Counted from the first letter of the stretch, positions 1 through 8,534 are shown. The stretch is 64,000 nt of DNA from Chryseobacterium binzhouense (GCF_007474545.1 NZ_VKOG01000001.1:124001-188000); one strand, 5' to 3'. A program made the numbers and translations. The notes: generated by a model from the letters alone, not told the origin.

Positions 1-1
1 T

Positions 2-1177
2 TTACAGGGATTGGGAATCAACGTGGTTGATTTAGGTCTTTCTACCACACCGACTGTTGAAGTGATGGTTCCTGAGCTCAATGCAGATGGCGGAATTATC
101 TTAACCGCTTCTCACAACCCAAAACAATGGAACGCGCTTAAACTTTTGAACGAAAAAGGAGAATTCATCAGCGGAGAAAATGGTGCTGAAGTTTTGTCTT
201 TAGCTGAAAATGAAGATTTCAATTATGCAGAAGTTGATGACCTGGGAAAATACGAAACCAGAGAAGATGCATTTGATATTCATATACAGAAGATCTTAGA
301 TTTACCCATGGTAGATGTAGAAGCTATCAAATCGAAAAAATATAAAATTGTTCTGGATGCCGTAAACTCTACCGGAGGAATTGCCATCCCGATGCTTTTG
401 GAGAAGTTAGGCTGTGAAACCATAAAGCTGTATTGCGAACCCAACGGACAGTTCCCTCACAATCCTGAACCCTTAAAAGAGCATTTAGGAGATATTTGTG
501 AATTGGTAACAAAAGAAAAGGCTGATTTTGGCGTTGTAGTAGATCCTGACGTGGACAGACTGGCTTTAATTGATGAGAAAGGAGAAATGTTTGGCGAAGA
601 ATATACTTTGGTTGCCGTTGCTGATTATTTGCTGAAAAATAAAAACGGTGCAGCAATTTCCAACCTTTCCTCAAGCCGTGCTTTAAGAGATGTTGCCCGT
701 TCACATAATTCAGAATACTTTGCAAGCGCAGTAGGTGAAGTAAATGTGGTGAATTTAATGAAAGAAAAAAACGCAGTAATTGGCGGTGAGGGAAATGGCG
801 GAATCATCTATCCTGATCTGCATTACGGAAGAGACTCTTTAGTAGGTGTTGCGTTGTTTTTAACACATCTGGCTAAAGAAAACAAAACGGTTTCCGAACT
901 GAGGGAAGGTTACCCAAGTTATTTCATGGGGAAAAAGAAAATTGAACTGACTTCCGGAATAAATGTGGATGATCTTTTAACTAAAATGGAAAAAGAATAT
1001 CAAAATGAAGAGGTTTCAACCGTGGATGGCGTAAAGATAGATTTTGAGAACAGCTGGGTTCACCTTAGAAAGTCGAATACAGAACCGATTATCAGAATTT
1101 ACACCGAAGCTAAATCTCAGGAAGAAGCCGATAAGCTGGGTGATGATATGATAGCTAAAATCAATAGTTTGATTTAG
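2..1177 (+). CDS. glmM: Phosphoglucosamine mutase GlmM, 5' end missing
   Basis: The gene enters from outside the window; the reading frame is open from base 2, so about 70 N-terminal residues of a usual 450-460 are absent. The visible part has the catalytic phosphoserine loop TASHNP (visible residue about 34 is the serine), the metal loop DPDVDR (about 178-183), the sugar loop GEGNGG (about 265) and the phosphate-binding loop RKSNTEP near the C-terminus. These are the four landmarks of alpha-D-phosphohexomutases. By family knowledge GlmM turns glucosamine-6-phosphate into glucosamine-1-phosphate for UDP-GlcNAc, and so feeds peptidoglycan and glycan synthesis in the cytoplasm. A phosphomannomutase or phosphoglucomutase of the same family cannot be fully excluded without the N-terminus. 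The TTG at 11 is not a real start. Confidence 0.85.
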   Translation, partial: LQGLGINVVDLGLSTTPTVEVMVPELNADGGIILTASHNPKQWNALKLLNEKGEFISGENGAEVLSLAENEDFNYAEVDDLGKYETREDAFDIHIQKILDLPMVDVEAIKSKKYKIVLDAVNSTGGIAIPMLLEKLGCETIKLYCEPNGQFPHNPEPLKEHLGDICELVTKEKADFGVVVDPDVDRLALIDEKGEMFGEEYTLVAVADYLLKNKNGAAISNLSSSRALRDVARSHNSEYFASAVGEVNVVNLMKEKNAVIGGEGNGGIIYPDLHYGRDSLVGVALFLTHLAKENKTVSELREGYPSYFMGKKKIELTSGINVDDLLTKMEKEYQNEEVSTVDGVKIDFENSWVHLRKSNTEPIIRIYTEAKSQEEADKLGDDMIAKINSLI

Positions 1178-1234
1178 AAAAACACAATCATTTTCATCAT
1201 TTTAAAAAATTATTATTATTAAATTTATAGTCAT

Positions 1235-1296
1235 TAAGATTTTCAGAAGCGGGGATTAGTATATCTCATATCTCAGGTCTTAAATCTTAAAACTCG
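1235..1296. repeat. 7-nt periodic tract with inverted arm before the TPR gene
   Basis: Bases 1262-1296 read as successive heptamers TATCTCA TATCTCA, then GGTCTTA, AATCTTA and AAACTCG. Upstream, TAAGATTT (1235-1242) is the exact reverse complement of AAATCTTA (1282-1289), so the tract could fold back. The same style of tract flanks genes in the suf operon (41296-41349 and 44191-44624). The start codon of the TPR gene follows six bases after the tract. Confidence 0.5.
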
Positions 1297-1301
1297 TTAT
1301 A

Positions 1302-2681
1302 TTGGAAGAATATTTTGGAAATGAACTTGTAAAGAAGTTCGAGGAAATGATGGAAAACAATGATGAATTCTACTTTGATACAGAAGAGTTGGAAGACATT
1401 ATTGTCTATTATCTGGAGTTGGGAGATTTTAATTATGCCGATATGGCTGTTAATTATGGTCTCAAGCTACATCCCAATTCTTTAGACATCAAGATCAAAA
1501 AGCTTGAAGTGCTGTTAGAATGGGAAGATTATAATATGGCGAAAGAACTCATAGACGAGCTCAAAGGTTCATCTATGGAAAACACAGATTTTCTGGTGTG
1601 CTACGCCAAATATTATTCTAATTTGGGAAATCCGAAAAAATCAATAGAAATCTGTAAAAAAGCATTGGAGCTCGAAGAAGAGGAAAACTTTCTCAACAAT
1701 TTCATTGCAGATGAATATATAAATCTTGGCGACCCTTTTAATGCTCTAAAACATTATCAGCAAGCCTTGAAAGAAGATCCTACGGATGAATATTCATTGG
1801 AAAATGCCATGATTTGCTTTAATGATCTCAACAAAAGCGAAGAAGCCATTGCTTTTCTGAATGCTTATCTTGACGATTTTCCTTATTCAGAAATCGCATG
1901 GAGTGAGTACGGACAATATTATTTTAACCGGAAAAATTATGAAGAGGCTATCAAAGGCTTCGATTATATGCTTGCAATCAATTCCGGCGCAGTTGGAGTT
2001 TACGCAAGCAAAGCAGCTTGTTATGAAGCTTTAAACCAATACCAGAAAGCAATAGAAGTATATGGAGAAATGCTGGATCTGGAATATACCAAAGCATTTA
2101 CTTTTTATAAAATCGGCTTATGCTATAAAGCTTTAAAACAACCAATCGTAGCATTAAATTCTTTTCAGAAATCATTGAGAGAAGACCCTCAGTTTTATCT
2201 TTCTATGATGGAGCAGTCTTATCTTTATGAGGAGATGGGAAGTATGCCGGAAGCTTTGTATTTTGCAAAAGAAGCCACATTACTTAACGATAATAATCTG
2301 GATTACCAGAAAAGACTTGCATTTTTATTTATTGATGCAGGAAAATTTGAAGAAAGTCTTTCCTGTTTAAAAAAGCTCGTTGATGCAGAACCATCCAGGT
2401 TTTACAACTGGTATGCTTATTCTGAAGTAATGATGCTTGTCGGAGAATATGAAGAAGCGGTAACAGTTGTGAAACAGGCGATAAAATACCATTATCGCGC
2501 CGAATTGTTTTACCAGCTGAGTAATTGCTATCTTAATCTTAGAGACAAAGAAAAGGGGATTGAATCTTTACAGAAAGCTTTGGAACTTGATTCTACTTTG
2601 ATCTCTGATATGCAGAAAAAATATCCTTACATCAAAGATGAGGTGAAAGAGGCAAAGGCAAAAGTAAAAAAGCGAAATTAA
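1302..2681 (+). CDS. Tetratricopeptide repeat protein
   Basis: The 459-residue product is built almost entirely of TPR helical pairs. Examples are the segments near residues 95-130, 135-170, 205-240 and 270-305, with the usual small-residue/Tyr/Pro spacing such as ALKHYQQALKEDP. There is no signal peptide or membrane segment, so it is probably a cytoplasmic scaffold. The start is a TTG at 1302: the next ATG (1321) is out of frame and the acidic N-terminus MEEYFGNELVKKFEEMM reads as coding. A 7-nt periodic tract lies directly upstream, and a perfect hairpin with a T-run follows the stop (2708-2731). Partner and function cannot be told from the sequence. Confidence 0.85.
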   Translation: MEEYFGNELVKKFEEMMENNDEFYFDTEELEDIIVYYLELGDFNYADMAVNYGLKLHPNSLDIKIKKLEVLLEWEDYNMAKELIDELKGSSMENTDFLVCYAKYYSNLGNPKKSIEICKKALELEEEENFLNNFIADEYINLGDPFNALKHYQQALKEDPTDEYSLENAMICFNDLNKSEEAIAFLNAYLDDFPYSEIAWSEYGQYYFNRKNYEEAIKGFDYMLAINSGAVGVYASKAACYEALNQYQKAIEVYGEMLDLEYTKAFTFYKIGLCYKALKQPIVALNSFQKSLREDPQFYLSMMEQSYLYEEMGSMPEALYFAKEATLLNDNNLDYQKRLAFLFIDAGKFEESLSCLKKLVDAEPSRFYNWYAYSEVMMLVGEYEEAVTVVKQAIKYHYRAELFYQLSNCYLNLRDKEKGIESLQKALELDSTLISDMQKKYPYIKDEVKEAKAKVKKRN

Positions 2682-2707
2682 AACTAAATCAATTTTGTTT
2701 AAACATA

Positions 2708-2731
2708 AGTCTGGCTCAAGCCAGACTTTTT
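2708..2731 (+). terminator. Rho-independent terminator after the TPR gene
   Basis: A 9-bp perfect stem AGTCTGGCT / AGCCAGACT with a two-base loop is followed by a T-rich run. It lies 27 bases after the TPR stop codon. Confidence 0.8.
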
Positions 2732-2760
2732 CTTTTATAGTAAATCAAGAATATTATCTG

Positions 2761-2800
2761 CAAAAAAATTCCCCTGAAAGCATAACTTTCAGGGGAATTT
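2761..2800 (-). terminator. Terminator of the rplU-rpmA operon
   Basis: A 15-bp perfect stem (2766-2780 with 2786-2800) encloses the loop CATAA. On the minus strand it is followed by seven T residues, just after the rpmA stop codon. Confidence 0.85.
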
Positions 2801-2820
2801 CATATGAAACGCTGATTTGA

Positions 2821-3078
2821 TTAAGCGTTCGGTTCTACAGATACAAAAGATCTGTTGTTTGCTTTCTTTCTGAAAACTACTTTACCGTCTACCAATGCAA
2901 ACAAAGTGTGGTCTTTACCCATTCCCACGTTTTCACCCGGGTGGTGCTGTGTACCTCTCTGTCTGATGATGATGTTTCCGGCAATAGCTTCTTGTCCTCC
3001 GAAAATCTTCACACCTAATCTTTTAGAGTGAGATTCTCTACCGTTTTTGGAACTACCAACTCCTTTCTTGTGTGCCAT
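2821..3078 (-). CDS. rpmA: 50S ribosomal protein bL27
   Basis: The 85-residue, strongly basic protein begins [14 protein letters not shown], the L27 N-terminus that reaches the peptidyl-transferase centre. It carries the family signature [20 protein letters not shown] at about 41-60. The length is typical. It lies 26 bp downstream of rplU in the same orientation, the standard rplU-rpmA pair, and is followed by a strong hairpin terminator. The N-terminus has no extra peptide of the kind removed by Prp protease in Firmicutes. Confidence 0.98.
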   Translation of the reverse strand: MAHKKGVGSSKNGRESHSKRLGVKIFGGQEAIAGNIIIRQRGTQHHPGENVGMGKDHTLFALVDGKVVFRKKANNRSFVSVEPNA

Positions 3079-3104
3079 TTTATTATAAGGTTTTTTGGTT
3101 TAAA

Positions 3105-3494
3105 TTATTCTGCGCTTTCAGTGGTTTCAGCGTCAGCTTTTTTAGTTGTTTTCTTAGCAGGTTTTTCTGCTTTTTTAGCTCCGTCAAATCCTGTAATACC
3201 AGTGATTTTGATCTGAGTAAGAGATTGTCTGTGACCGTTTTTCACTTCGTAACCTTTTCTTCTTTTCTTTTTGAAAACGATTACTTTATCAGCTTTTACA
3301 TGGTCAAGGATCTCTGCCTCTACAGTGATTCCGTTTACAGCTGGGGCGCCTACAGTGATTGCTCCGTTTACGGTAAGAAGAATTTTATCGAAAGATACTT
3401 TTCCTCCTTTGTCTCCTTTCAAACGGTTTACAAACAACTTCTGGTCTTGCTCAACTTTATATTGAAGCCCTGCTATTTCTACAATTGCAAACAT
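3105..3494 (-). CDS. rplU: 50S ribosomal protein bL21 with a Lys/Ala-rich tail
   Basis: Residues 1-103 match bL21: the start MFAIVEIAGLQYKVEQDQKL and the C-terminal signature with KKKRRKGYEVKNGHRQ are clear. The last 25 or so residues form a low-complexity Lys/Ala/Glu/Thr tail, making the protein 129 residues against about 103 in E. coli. It is the first gene of the rplU-rpmA operon. A textbook Bacteroidota promoter lies 30-60 bp upstream (3525-3554). The protein binds 23S rRNA in the large subunit. Confidence 0.97.
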   Translation of the reverse strand: MFAIVEIAGLQYKVEQDQKLFVNRLKGDKGGKVSFDKILLTVNGAITVGAPAVNGITVEAEILDHVKADKVIVFKKKRRKGYEVKNGHRQSLTQIKITGITGFDGAKKAEKPAKKTTKKADAETTESAE

Positions 3495-3524
3495 TGTCTA
3501 TAAATTTTTAGTTAATTCGAGGTG

Positions 3525-3554
3525 CAAATGTAGTGATTTTTTATTCACTAACAA
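3525..3554 (-). promoter_or_regulatory. Bacteroidota-type promoter for rplU-rpmA
   Basis: Read on the minus strand, TTG (3552-3554) is followed after 19 bases by TACATTTG (3525-3532). This matches the flavobacterial consensus TTG-N17-23-TANNTTTG. The rplU start codon is 31 bases further on. Confidence 0.75.
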
Positions 3555-3794
3555 TATGATTTTGAGAATTTTTCTAATTTCTGTGCAGATTCATTTTAGG
3601 CTGATTATTTATTTTCTTATATTTTAAATAAATTATATCTTTCAAAATACTTTAAACTTGAACATCATCAGCGAGTTAACACTTAAAATCTTACAGGATA
3701 ATTCAGAGATTATCAATGTTGTAAATTAACTTATATAAACAGATCAGGCTACATCATATTTAAATATAGAATTAGATTGATTGCAATTAATTTG
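3555..3794. other. AT-rich intergenic stretch, no gene seen
   Basis: This is the middle of the 321-bp gap between rplU and the lipoprotein gene. Apart from the rplU promoter at its left edge and a TATTTTTG element at its right edge, I see no open frame, structured RNA or repeat. Confidence 0.5.
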
Positions 3795-3802
3795 TATTTT
3801 TG
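3795..3802 (+). promoter_or_regulatory. Possible -7 element before the lipoprotein gene
   Basis: TATTTTTG fits TANNTTTG and sits 13 bases before the ATG at 3816. The nearest TTG (3777-3779) leaves a 15-base spacer, shorter than usual, so only the -7 box is convincing. Confidence 0.4.
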
Positions 3803-3815
3803 AAAAAAGCTTACA

Positions 3816-4358
3816 ATGAAAATAATCTTAACTATTTTACTCTCTTTATTACTCACTTCATGTACTGTATACGGCTGGTCAAATGATTATAAAAAACTTT
3901 CCGGAGAACAGCAAAATTCAATTGTCACTGTACAAAGTTTTGAAAATACAAATTCACAAAACATATACAAAATAACCGGAAACCAGCTTAAAGAAGAGCT
4001 TAAAAAACATCCGAAATCTCTTGTCTATATTTTTACCAATGGCTGTGTTTCAGAATACTGTCTTCCGATGTCCAACTACGAAAGGTTTGCAAAAGATAAT
4101 AATTACAAACTTTTTCTGGTGATGAACGGTTATGGTCAGCTAGAGGAAACGACAAAACAAAGATCAGAAGTTTTTACAGAGCCTTTGTATGCTATCAATA
4201 ACGAAGCCTACAATTCAAATACCCGGTGGAAATATTCCAGATATTTTGAAAATGAATTGAGAGGAATTGACAGAAAATCTAAACCTAAATGGGAAGGAAG
4301 TCTTTATTTCTTCAATTACGACAAACTAGAAAAAGTGATGCAAGATTTACCTAAATAA
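3816..4358 (+). CDS. Lipoprotein, unknown function (possibly thioredoxin-fold)
   Basis: The first 16 residues form a lipoprotein signal with lipobox LLTSC, so the mature 165-residue protein should be lipid-anchored. The middle part, VYIFTNGCVSEYCLPMSNYE (about 69-88), has a beta strand, then a Cys-x4-Cys, then a helix. That is reminiscent of a thioredoxin-like fold, but the classical CxxC is absent. I do not recognise the family. The stop codon is one base from the ATG of the acyltransferase gene, so the two are very probably co-translated. Confidence 0.75.
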   Translation: MKIILTILLSLLLTSCTVYGWSNDYKKLSGEQQNSIVTVQSFENTNSQNIYKITGNQLKEELKKHPKSLVYIFTNGCVSEYCLPMSNYERFAKDNNYKLFLVMNGYGQLEETTKQRSEVFTEPLYAINNEAYNSNTRWKYSRYFENELRGIDRKSKPKWEGSLYFFNYDKLEKVMQDLPK

Positions 4359-4359
4359 T

Positions 4360-5451
4360 ATGACCAGAGATCTTTATATTGATTTTGCCAAAGGATTAGC
4401 AACGCTTTCCATTATATTTATTCATACGGCATTTTGGTCGGGACAATTTTACATTATTCCGGAAGTACGGGTTTTTTCTTTGGTTTTTGATGTCGCACTG
4501 TTTTATGCCTTGAGCGGAATTACTTCGGGATCAAATATCGAAAAAACCTTTTACCGGTTGCTAAAACTCCAGATTACTTACATGATTTTTGTAACGTTAC
4601 TGTTCTTTTTAGACTATTTCTTCAAAATTTTCGGACTTACATTTTTTTCTCTGGAGTGGCTGCAGAACTTCTACTCTACTTTCGGATCAAAATATTCGGC
4701 AACAAGTATTTCTACTACTCCGCAGTGGCAGAATCTGGGAAACTGGTATTTGCATGAATATTCTAATGCAGATACTTTTCCGGTCGTAATGGGAAGTTTC
4801 TGGTATCTGAAAGTCTATTTTATTTTAACAGTTTTTGGAGTTTTAATACTAAAATTTTTCCCGAAACACATCAATTGGTTTATAGGAATCTGCGTTGTTT
4901 TGACGGTGCTGTTTAATATTTTTCCGCAATTCTATCCTTCGGGACAAGTAGGTTATATCGCATTTTATATGACCGTTTTTCTGGTTGCACATCAGATGAG
5001 AGGGAAAAAAATCCCCGCAAAAGCAATTCCTGTGCTTTACGGATTGGTTGCTGCTGTTATAATCTGGATGTTCTGGTATTTTGGAAATGAAATTTTCTTT
5101 AAAATCAATAAACAAAAATTTCCGCCAAAGACTCCTTATATTATCTGGACTTTATTTTCGCTGACAACATTATTTGTATTCTATAACAGGCTAAAAATTA
5201 CTAAAGAAAATCTTATAACCTACATTGGCAAGAACGCTATTTTTTTCTATTTCGGACAGGGAATAAGTTCTTCTTTGGTGTACTTTTTAGTTGTTCCTAT
5301 GAAAGAAACAATGCCTTGGTGGGTTTTAATGATCCTAATTTATATCATTAATGTCATTTTAGCGTTTATTATTGCTGAAGGTTTGAAGAAATTTGATGGT
5401 TTCGGATGGAAGATGCTGGAATTTTTACGAAAGAAAACCGCCACAATGTGA
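4360..5451 (+). CDS. Acyltransferase 3 family membrane protein
   Basis: The 363-residue polytopic protein (about 9-10 hydrophobic segments) opens with the family signature YIDFAKGLATLSIIFIHTAFW (residues 6-26). Its Asp, Lys and the His at about 22 are the conserved positions of acyltransferase family 3 (OafA/WecH-like). Such enzymes move acetyl or other acyl groups onto surface glycans or lipids in the inner membrane. It follows the lipoprotein gene by one base, which suggests a joint role in modifying an envelope glycan; the substrate cannot be named. There is no SGNH domain fusion. Confidence 0.85.
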   Translation: MTRDLYIDFAKGLATLSIIFIHTAFWSGQFYIIPEVRVFSLVFDVALFYALSGITSGSNIEKTFYRLLKLQITYMIFVTLLFFLDYFFKIFGLTFFSLEWLQNFYSTFGSKYSATSISTTPQWQNLGNWYLHEYSNADTFPVVMGSFWYLKVYFILTVFGVLILKFFPKHINWFIGICVVLTVLFNIFPQFYPSGQVGYIAFYMTVFLVAHQMRGKKIPAKAIPVLYGLVAAVIIWMFWYFGNEIFFKINKQKFPPKTPYIIWTLFSLTTLFVFYNRLKITKENLITYIGKNAIFFYFGQGISSSLVYFLVVPMKETMPWWVLMILIYIINVILAFIIAEGLKKFDGFGWKMLEFLRKKTATM

Positions 5452-5477
5452 CGGTTATCAATTTTTTAGAATCAAAT

Positions 5478-5714
5478 TTAATCTCTGCTGGAGGATCTTC
5501 CGCCACGCATCAGAACTGCTATCAGTACAATAAACAGAATAGCTCCGATAATGATGTAAACCGGATTGGCATACCATTCCTCGGTTTTGGTAGTCGTGGT
5601 GGTTACTTCAACTTTCGGTGCGGTTTCCTGAGCGAAAGCGATAAATCCTGTCAGTAAGGTCAGAATGCATACTGCAAATCTTTCCAGTTTTTTTGTAATT
5701 AGTGGTGAGTTCAT
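5478..5714 (-). CDS. Small secreted or membrane protein, unknown
   Basis: From the ATG at 5714 (an upstream in-frame ATG at 5750 would place a basic stretch before the signal) the product is 78 residues. It has an N-terminal signal-like helix ending FIAFAQE, a short Thr/Glu/Lys linker, one C-terminal transmembrane helix (VYIIIGAILFIVLIAVLM) and a short RGGRSSSRD tail. It would sit in the inner membrane with its linker outside. No family is recognised. It is convergent with the acyltransferase gene. Confidence 0.6.
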   Translation of the reverse strand: MNSPLITKKLERFAVCILTLLTGFIAFAQETAPKVEVTTTTTKTEEWYANPVYIIIGAILFIVLIAVLMRGGRSSSRD

Positions 5715-5845
5715 TCGTTTAGATTTTAATGTTGATTTAACATAATCCAACTTTATGCCATGATGTTGATTAAAATGACACCGAAAATCAAATTCTTATC
5801 TAAAGAATATTTATTTTAATTAAATTTACAGAAATTTTTAAAGTC

Positions 5846-6427
5846 ATGTTTAAGCTTAAACTTCCTACCGATCCAAGGTGGGCAAATATTGCAGAGGGAA
5901 ATCTTGAGGAAATTTTAACGGATCATGCATGGTGCGAACAAAAAGCCGCCACCAACGCAATCGGATTGATTACTATGCTTCCGGAATATCCTGAAATTGT
6001 GACCGAACTTTTGGCAATTGCACAGGAAGAATTAGAACATTTCAATCAGGTGCATGAAATCATTAAGAAGCGGGGTTACACTTTCGGACGCACCAGAAAA
6101 GATGATTACGTAAATGAATTGGTAAACTTCATACAAAAAGGAGGAAACAGAGACACTTTAATTATTGATAAAATGCTTTTTGCCGCAATGATTGAAGCGA
6201 GAAGCTGCGAAAGATTCAAAGTTTTAACAGAAAACATCAAAGACGACGAGCTGAGAGAGTTTTACAAAGAACTGATGATTTCGGAAGCCAATCACTACAC
6301 TACATTTATCGGGTTTGCAAGACAGCTGGGGAATCCTGAACAGGTGAACAAAAGGTGGGAAGAATGGCTGGAATATGAAGCAAAAGTAATTCAGTCTTAC
6401 GGAAATAAAGAAACCATACACGGATAA
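5846..6427 (+). CDS. miaE: MiaE-like tRNA-(ms2io6A)-hydroxylase
   Basis: The 193-residue protein is a four-helix ferritin-like diiron protein. The metal-ligand motifs EELEH (about 72-76), EARSCER (about 117-123) and SEANHY (about 148-153) supply the Glu/His set. The start MFKLKLPTDPRW is typical of MiaE homologues in Bacteroidota. By family knowledge MiaE uses O2 to hydroxylate the isopentenyl group of ms2i6A37 in tRNA. The DUF502 gene follows after five bases, so the two are probably co-transcribed. Length is normal and all ligands seem present. Confidence 0.88.
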   Translation: MFKLKLPTDPRWANIAEGNLEEILTDHAWCEQKAATNAIGLITMLPEYPEIVTELLAIAQEELEHFNQVHEIIKKRGYTFGRTRKDDYVNELVNFIQKGGNRDTLIIDKMLFAAMIEARSCERFKVLTENIKDDELREFYKELMISEANHYTTFIGFARQLGNPEQVNKRWEEWLEYEAKVIQSYGNKETIHG

Positions 6428-6432
6428 AAACA

Positions 6433-7050
6433 TTGAGAAAGCCTACTTTTGAAACCATGACCAATATTTTCCTGAAAAATTTTTTTCAGGGACTTGTGAT
6501 TATTGGACCCATCGGGCTTACCATCTATGTCATTTATTTCGTCATCACCTCTATTGATAATATCATTCCTTCTGTTGCGCGGCAGATTCCCGGTCTGGTT
6601 TTTATTTCAGTTTTATTGGTGACAGCGCTTTTGGGTTATTTGGGAAACAAATTTGTAGTCGGAAGATTTTTTGTAGATGCTGTTGACAGTCTTTTGGAAA
6701 AAACTCCTGGTATCAAGCATATTTATTCGTCTACAAAAGATGTGATGTCTTCTTTTGTTGGAGACAAAAAAAAATTCAGTGATCCGGTCTGGGTAAAAAC
6801 CAATGAAAACCCTGAAATCTGGAGAATAGGATTTTTAACTCAAAAAGAAATGGCAGATGTAGACAAACACAATTACGTAGCGGTCTATCTTCCGCATTCT
6901 TATGCTATTTCGGGCTGGGTAATTGTGACCGAAGAGAAAAACATCAAACCTGTAATAGGAATGTCTGCTGCTACAGCAATGAAATTTGCAGTAAGCGGCG
7001 GTGTGGCAGGTTTTCACTCTGACGAAAATATATTTAAAGCTCCTGAGTAA
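6433..7050 (+). CDS. DUF502 family inner-membrane protein
   Basis: The 205-residue protein has two N-terminal membrane helices (about 14-36 and 52-72). The DUF502 signature follows: a GP-I-LT segment in helix 1, then TPGIKHIYSSTKDVMSSF at about 90-107 and a soluble C-terminal domain with VAVYLPHSYAISGWV. The function of the family is not known. The start is TTG at 6433 or ATG at 6457; I kept the TTG because it gives the usual short N-terminal segment. It lies five bases downstream of the MiaE gene. Confidence 0.85.
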   Translation: MRKPTFETMTNIFLKNFFQGLVIIGPIGLTIYVIYFVITSIDNIIPSVARQIPGLVFISVLLVTALLGYLGNKFVVGRFFVDAVDSLLEKTPGIKHIYSSTKDVMSSFVGDKKKFSDPVWVKTNENPEIWRIGFLTQKEMADVDKHNYVAVYLPHSYAISGWVIVTEEKNIKPVIGMSAATAMKFAVSGGVAGFHSDENIFKAPE

Positions 7051-7071
7051 ATTTCAATTTACTACTTTAAA

Positions 7072-7103
7072 TACATTTGATGATTTGAAATTAATTTTCA
7101 AAT
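7072..7103 (+). promoter_or_regulatory. tnaA -7 element and leader hairpin
   Basis: TACATTTG at 7072-7079 fits the TANNTTTG box, but no TTG sits at the right distance upstream. Just after it, ATTTGAAA (7083-7090) and TTTCAAAT (7096-7103) form an 8-bp perfect inverted repeat with a 5-base loop, placing it in the likely tnaA leader. There is no tnaC-like leader ORF. Confidence 0.45.
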
Positions 7104-7137
7104 TAAATTTTTCTTTAAAATCTAAAAATTATATCAC

Positions 7138-8514
7138 ATGGAATTACCATACGCAGAACCGTTTCGTATAAAAATGGTGGAAGAAATCCGCCAGTCTACA
7201 AGAGAAGAAAGAGAGCAATGGCTGAAAGATGCCAAATTCAATTTATTTAATCTTAAATCTTCGCAGGTTTATATTGATCTGCTTACCGATTCCGGAACCG
7301 GAGCCATGTCTGACAGTCAATGGGGAGCTTTAATGACAGGTGATGAAAGCTATGCCGGCTCACGTTCTTTCGAGCAACTGCATACTACTGTTCAGAATAT
7401 TACCGGTTTCAAATATTTATTGCCTACTCACCAGGGAAGAGCGGCTGAAAACGTTTTGTTTTCTGTATTGGTGAAAGATGGAGATATTATTCCCGGAAAT
7501 TCGCATTTTGATACCACAAAAGGGCATATCGAAATCAGAAAAGCTCATGCTGTTGACTGTACCATTGATGAAGCTTTTGACATTAATGACCTTCATCCTT
7601 TCAAAGGAAATATCAATCTGGAGAAGCTGGAAGCCGTGTATCAGTCACATCCGAAAGAGCAGATCCCTTTTTGCCTGATTACGATTACCTGTAATTCTTC
7701 AGGAGGACAGCCTGTTTCTCTGGAAAATATGAAAGCTGTAAAAAAACTTTCTGACAAATACGGAATTCCTGTGTTTTTTGATTCTGCCAGATTTGCCGAA
7801 AATGCTTATTTCATCAAAAAAAGAGAAGCGGGGCAGGAAAACAGAAGCATTAAAGACATTTGCAAAGAAATGTTCTCGTATGGAGAAGGGATGACGATGA
7901 GTTCTAAAAAAGACGGATTGGTTAACATTGGCGGATTTATCGCTCTGAATAACGAAGATGTTTTCAGAAAAGCATCTAATTTCACCATCATTTATGAAGG
8001 TTTCATCACTTATGGCGGTATGGCAGGAAGAGACATGGCTGCTTTAGCGGTAGGATTGGATGAGGCAACTGAATTCCCTTATCTGGAAAGCAGAATATCT
8101 CAGGTTGAATATCTTGGAAATAAGCTAATTGAATATGGAATTCCGGTACAGAAACCAATTGGAGGTCATGCTGTTTTCATTGATGCATTGAATTTTCTGC
8201 CTAATGTTCCCCGTGAAGAATATCCTGCACAGACTTTAGGACTTGAGATTTACAAAGAAGCAGGAGTGAGAACTGTAGAAATCGGGACTTTATTGGCAGA
8301 CAGGGATCCTGAAACCAGAGAAAACCGCTATCCAAAGCTTGAACTGCTGCGTTTGGCAATTCCAAGAAGAACGTATACCAATAATCATATGGACTATATT
8401 GCCGCTGCAGTAAGAAACGTGTACGAAAAAAGAGACGAAATTACCAAAGGCTACAATATAACCTGGGAACCGGAAATTTTAAGACATTTTACAGTTCATT
8501 TGGAAGAAGCTTAA
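7138..8514 (+). CDS. tnaA: Tryptophanase
   Basis: The 458-residue protein aligns end to end with the beta-eliminating PLP lyases tryptophanase and tyrosine phenol-lyase. The PLP lysine is K258 in SSKKDG, and the phosphate/PLP loop THQGRAAEN (about 97-105) is intact. Two substrate-deciding sites favour tryptophanase. The residue before the TT of FDTT (D125) is Asp, as in TnaA, where TPL has Thr. The motif VRTVEIG has Ile, where TPL has the Arg that binds the tyrosine hydroxyl (MERG). The expected reaction is tryptophan to indole, pyruvate and ammonia. No tnaB permease or tnaC leader is adjacent. A bidirectional hairpin follows at 8535-8565. Confidence 0.93.
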   Translation: MELPYAEPFRIKMVEEIRQSTREEREQWLKDAKFNLFNLKSSQVYIDLLTDSGTGAMSDSQWGALMTGDESYAGSRSFEQLHTTVQNITGFKYLLPTHQGRAAENVLFSVLVKDGDIIPGNSHFDTTKGHIEIRKAHAVDCTIDEAFDINDLHPFKGNINLEKLEAVYQSHPKEQIPFCLITITCNSSGGQPVSLENMKAVKKLSDKYGIPVFFDSARFAENAYFIKKREAGQENRSIKDICKEMFSYGEGMTMSSKKDGLVNIGGFIALNNEDVFRKASNFTIIYEGFITYGGMAGRDMAALAVGLDEATEFPYLESRISQVEYLGNKLIEYGIPVQKPIGGHAVFIDALNFLPNVPREEYPAQTLGLEIYKEAGVRTVEIGTLLADRDPETRENRYPKLELLRLAIPRRTYTNNHMDYIAAAVRNVYEKRDEITKGYNITWEPEILRHFTVHLEEA

Positions 8515-8534
8515 TTGTTGATTCATTAAATAAA

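Noticed and set aside
3072..3503. A 143-codon plus-strand frame over rplU
   Set aside because: It is the antisense shadow of a certain ribosomal protein gene and is Phe/Ser/Cys-rich, as such shadows are.
7138..8514. Tyrosine phenol-lyase as the identity of the PLP lyase
   Set aside because: The residues that define tyrosine specificity (Thr before TT, and Arg in the MERG motif) are replaced by the tryptophanase residues Asp and Ile.
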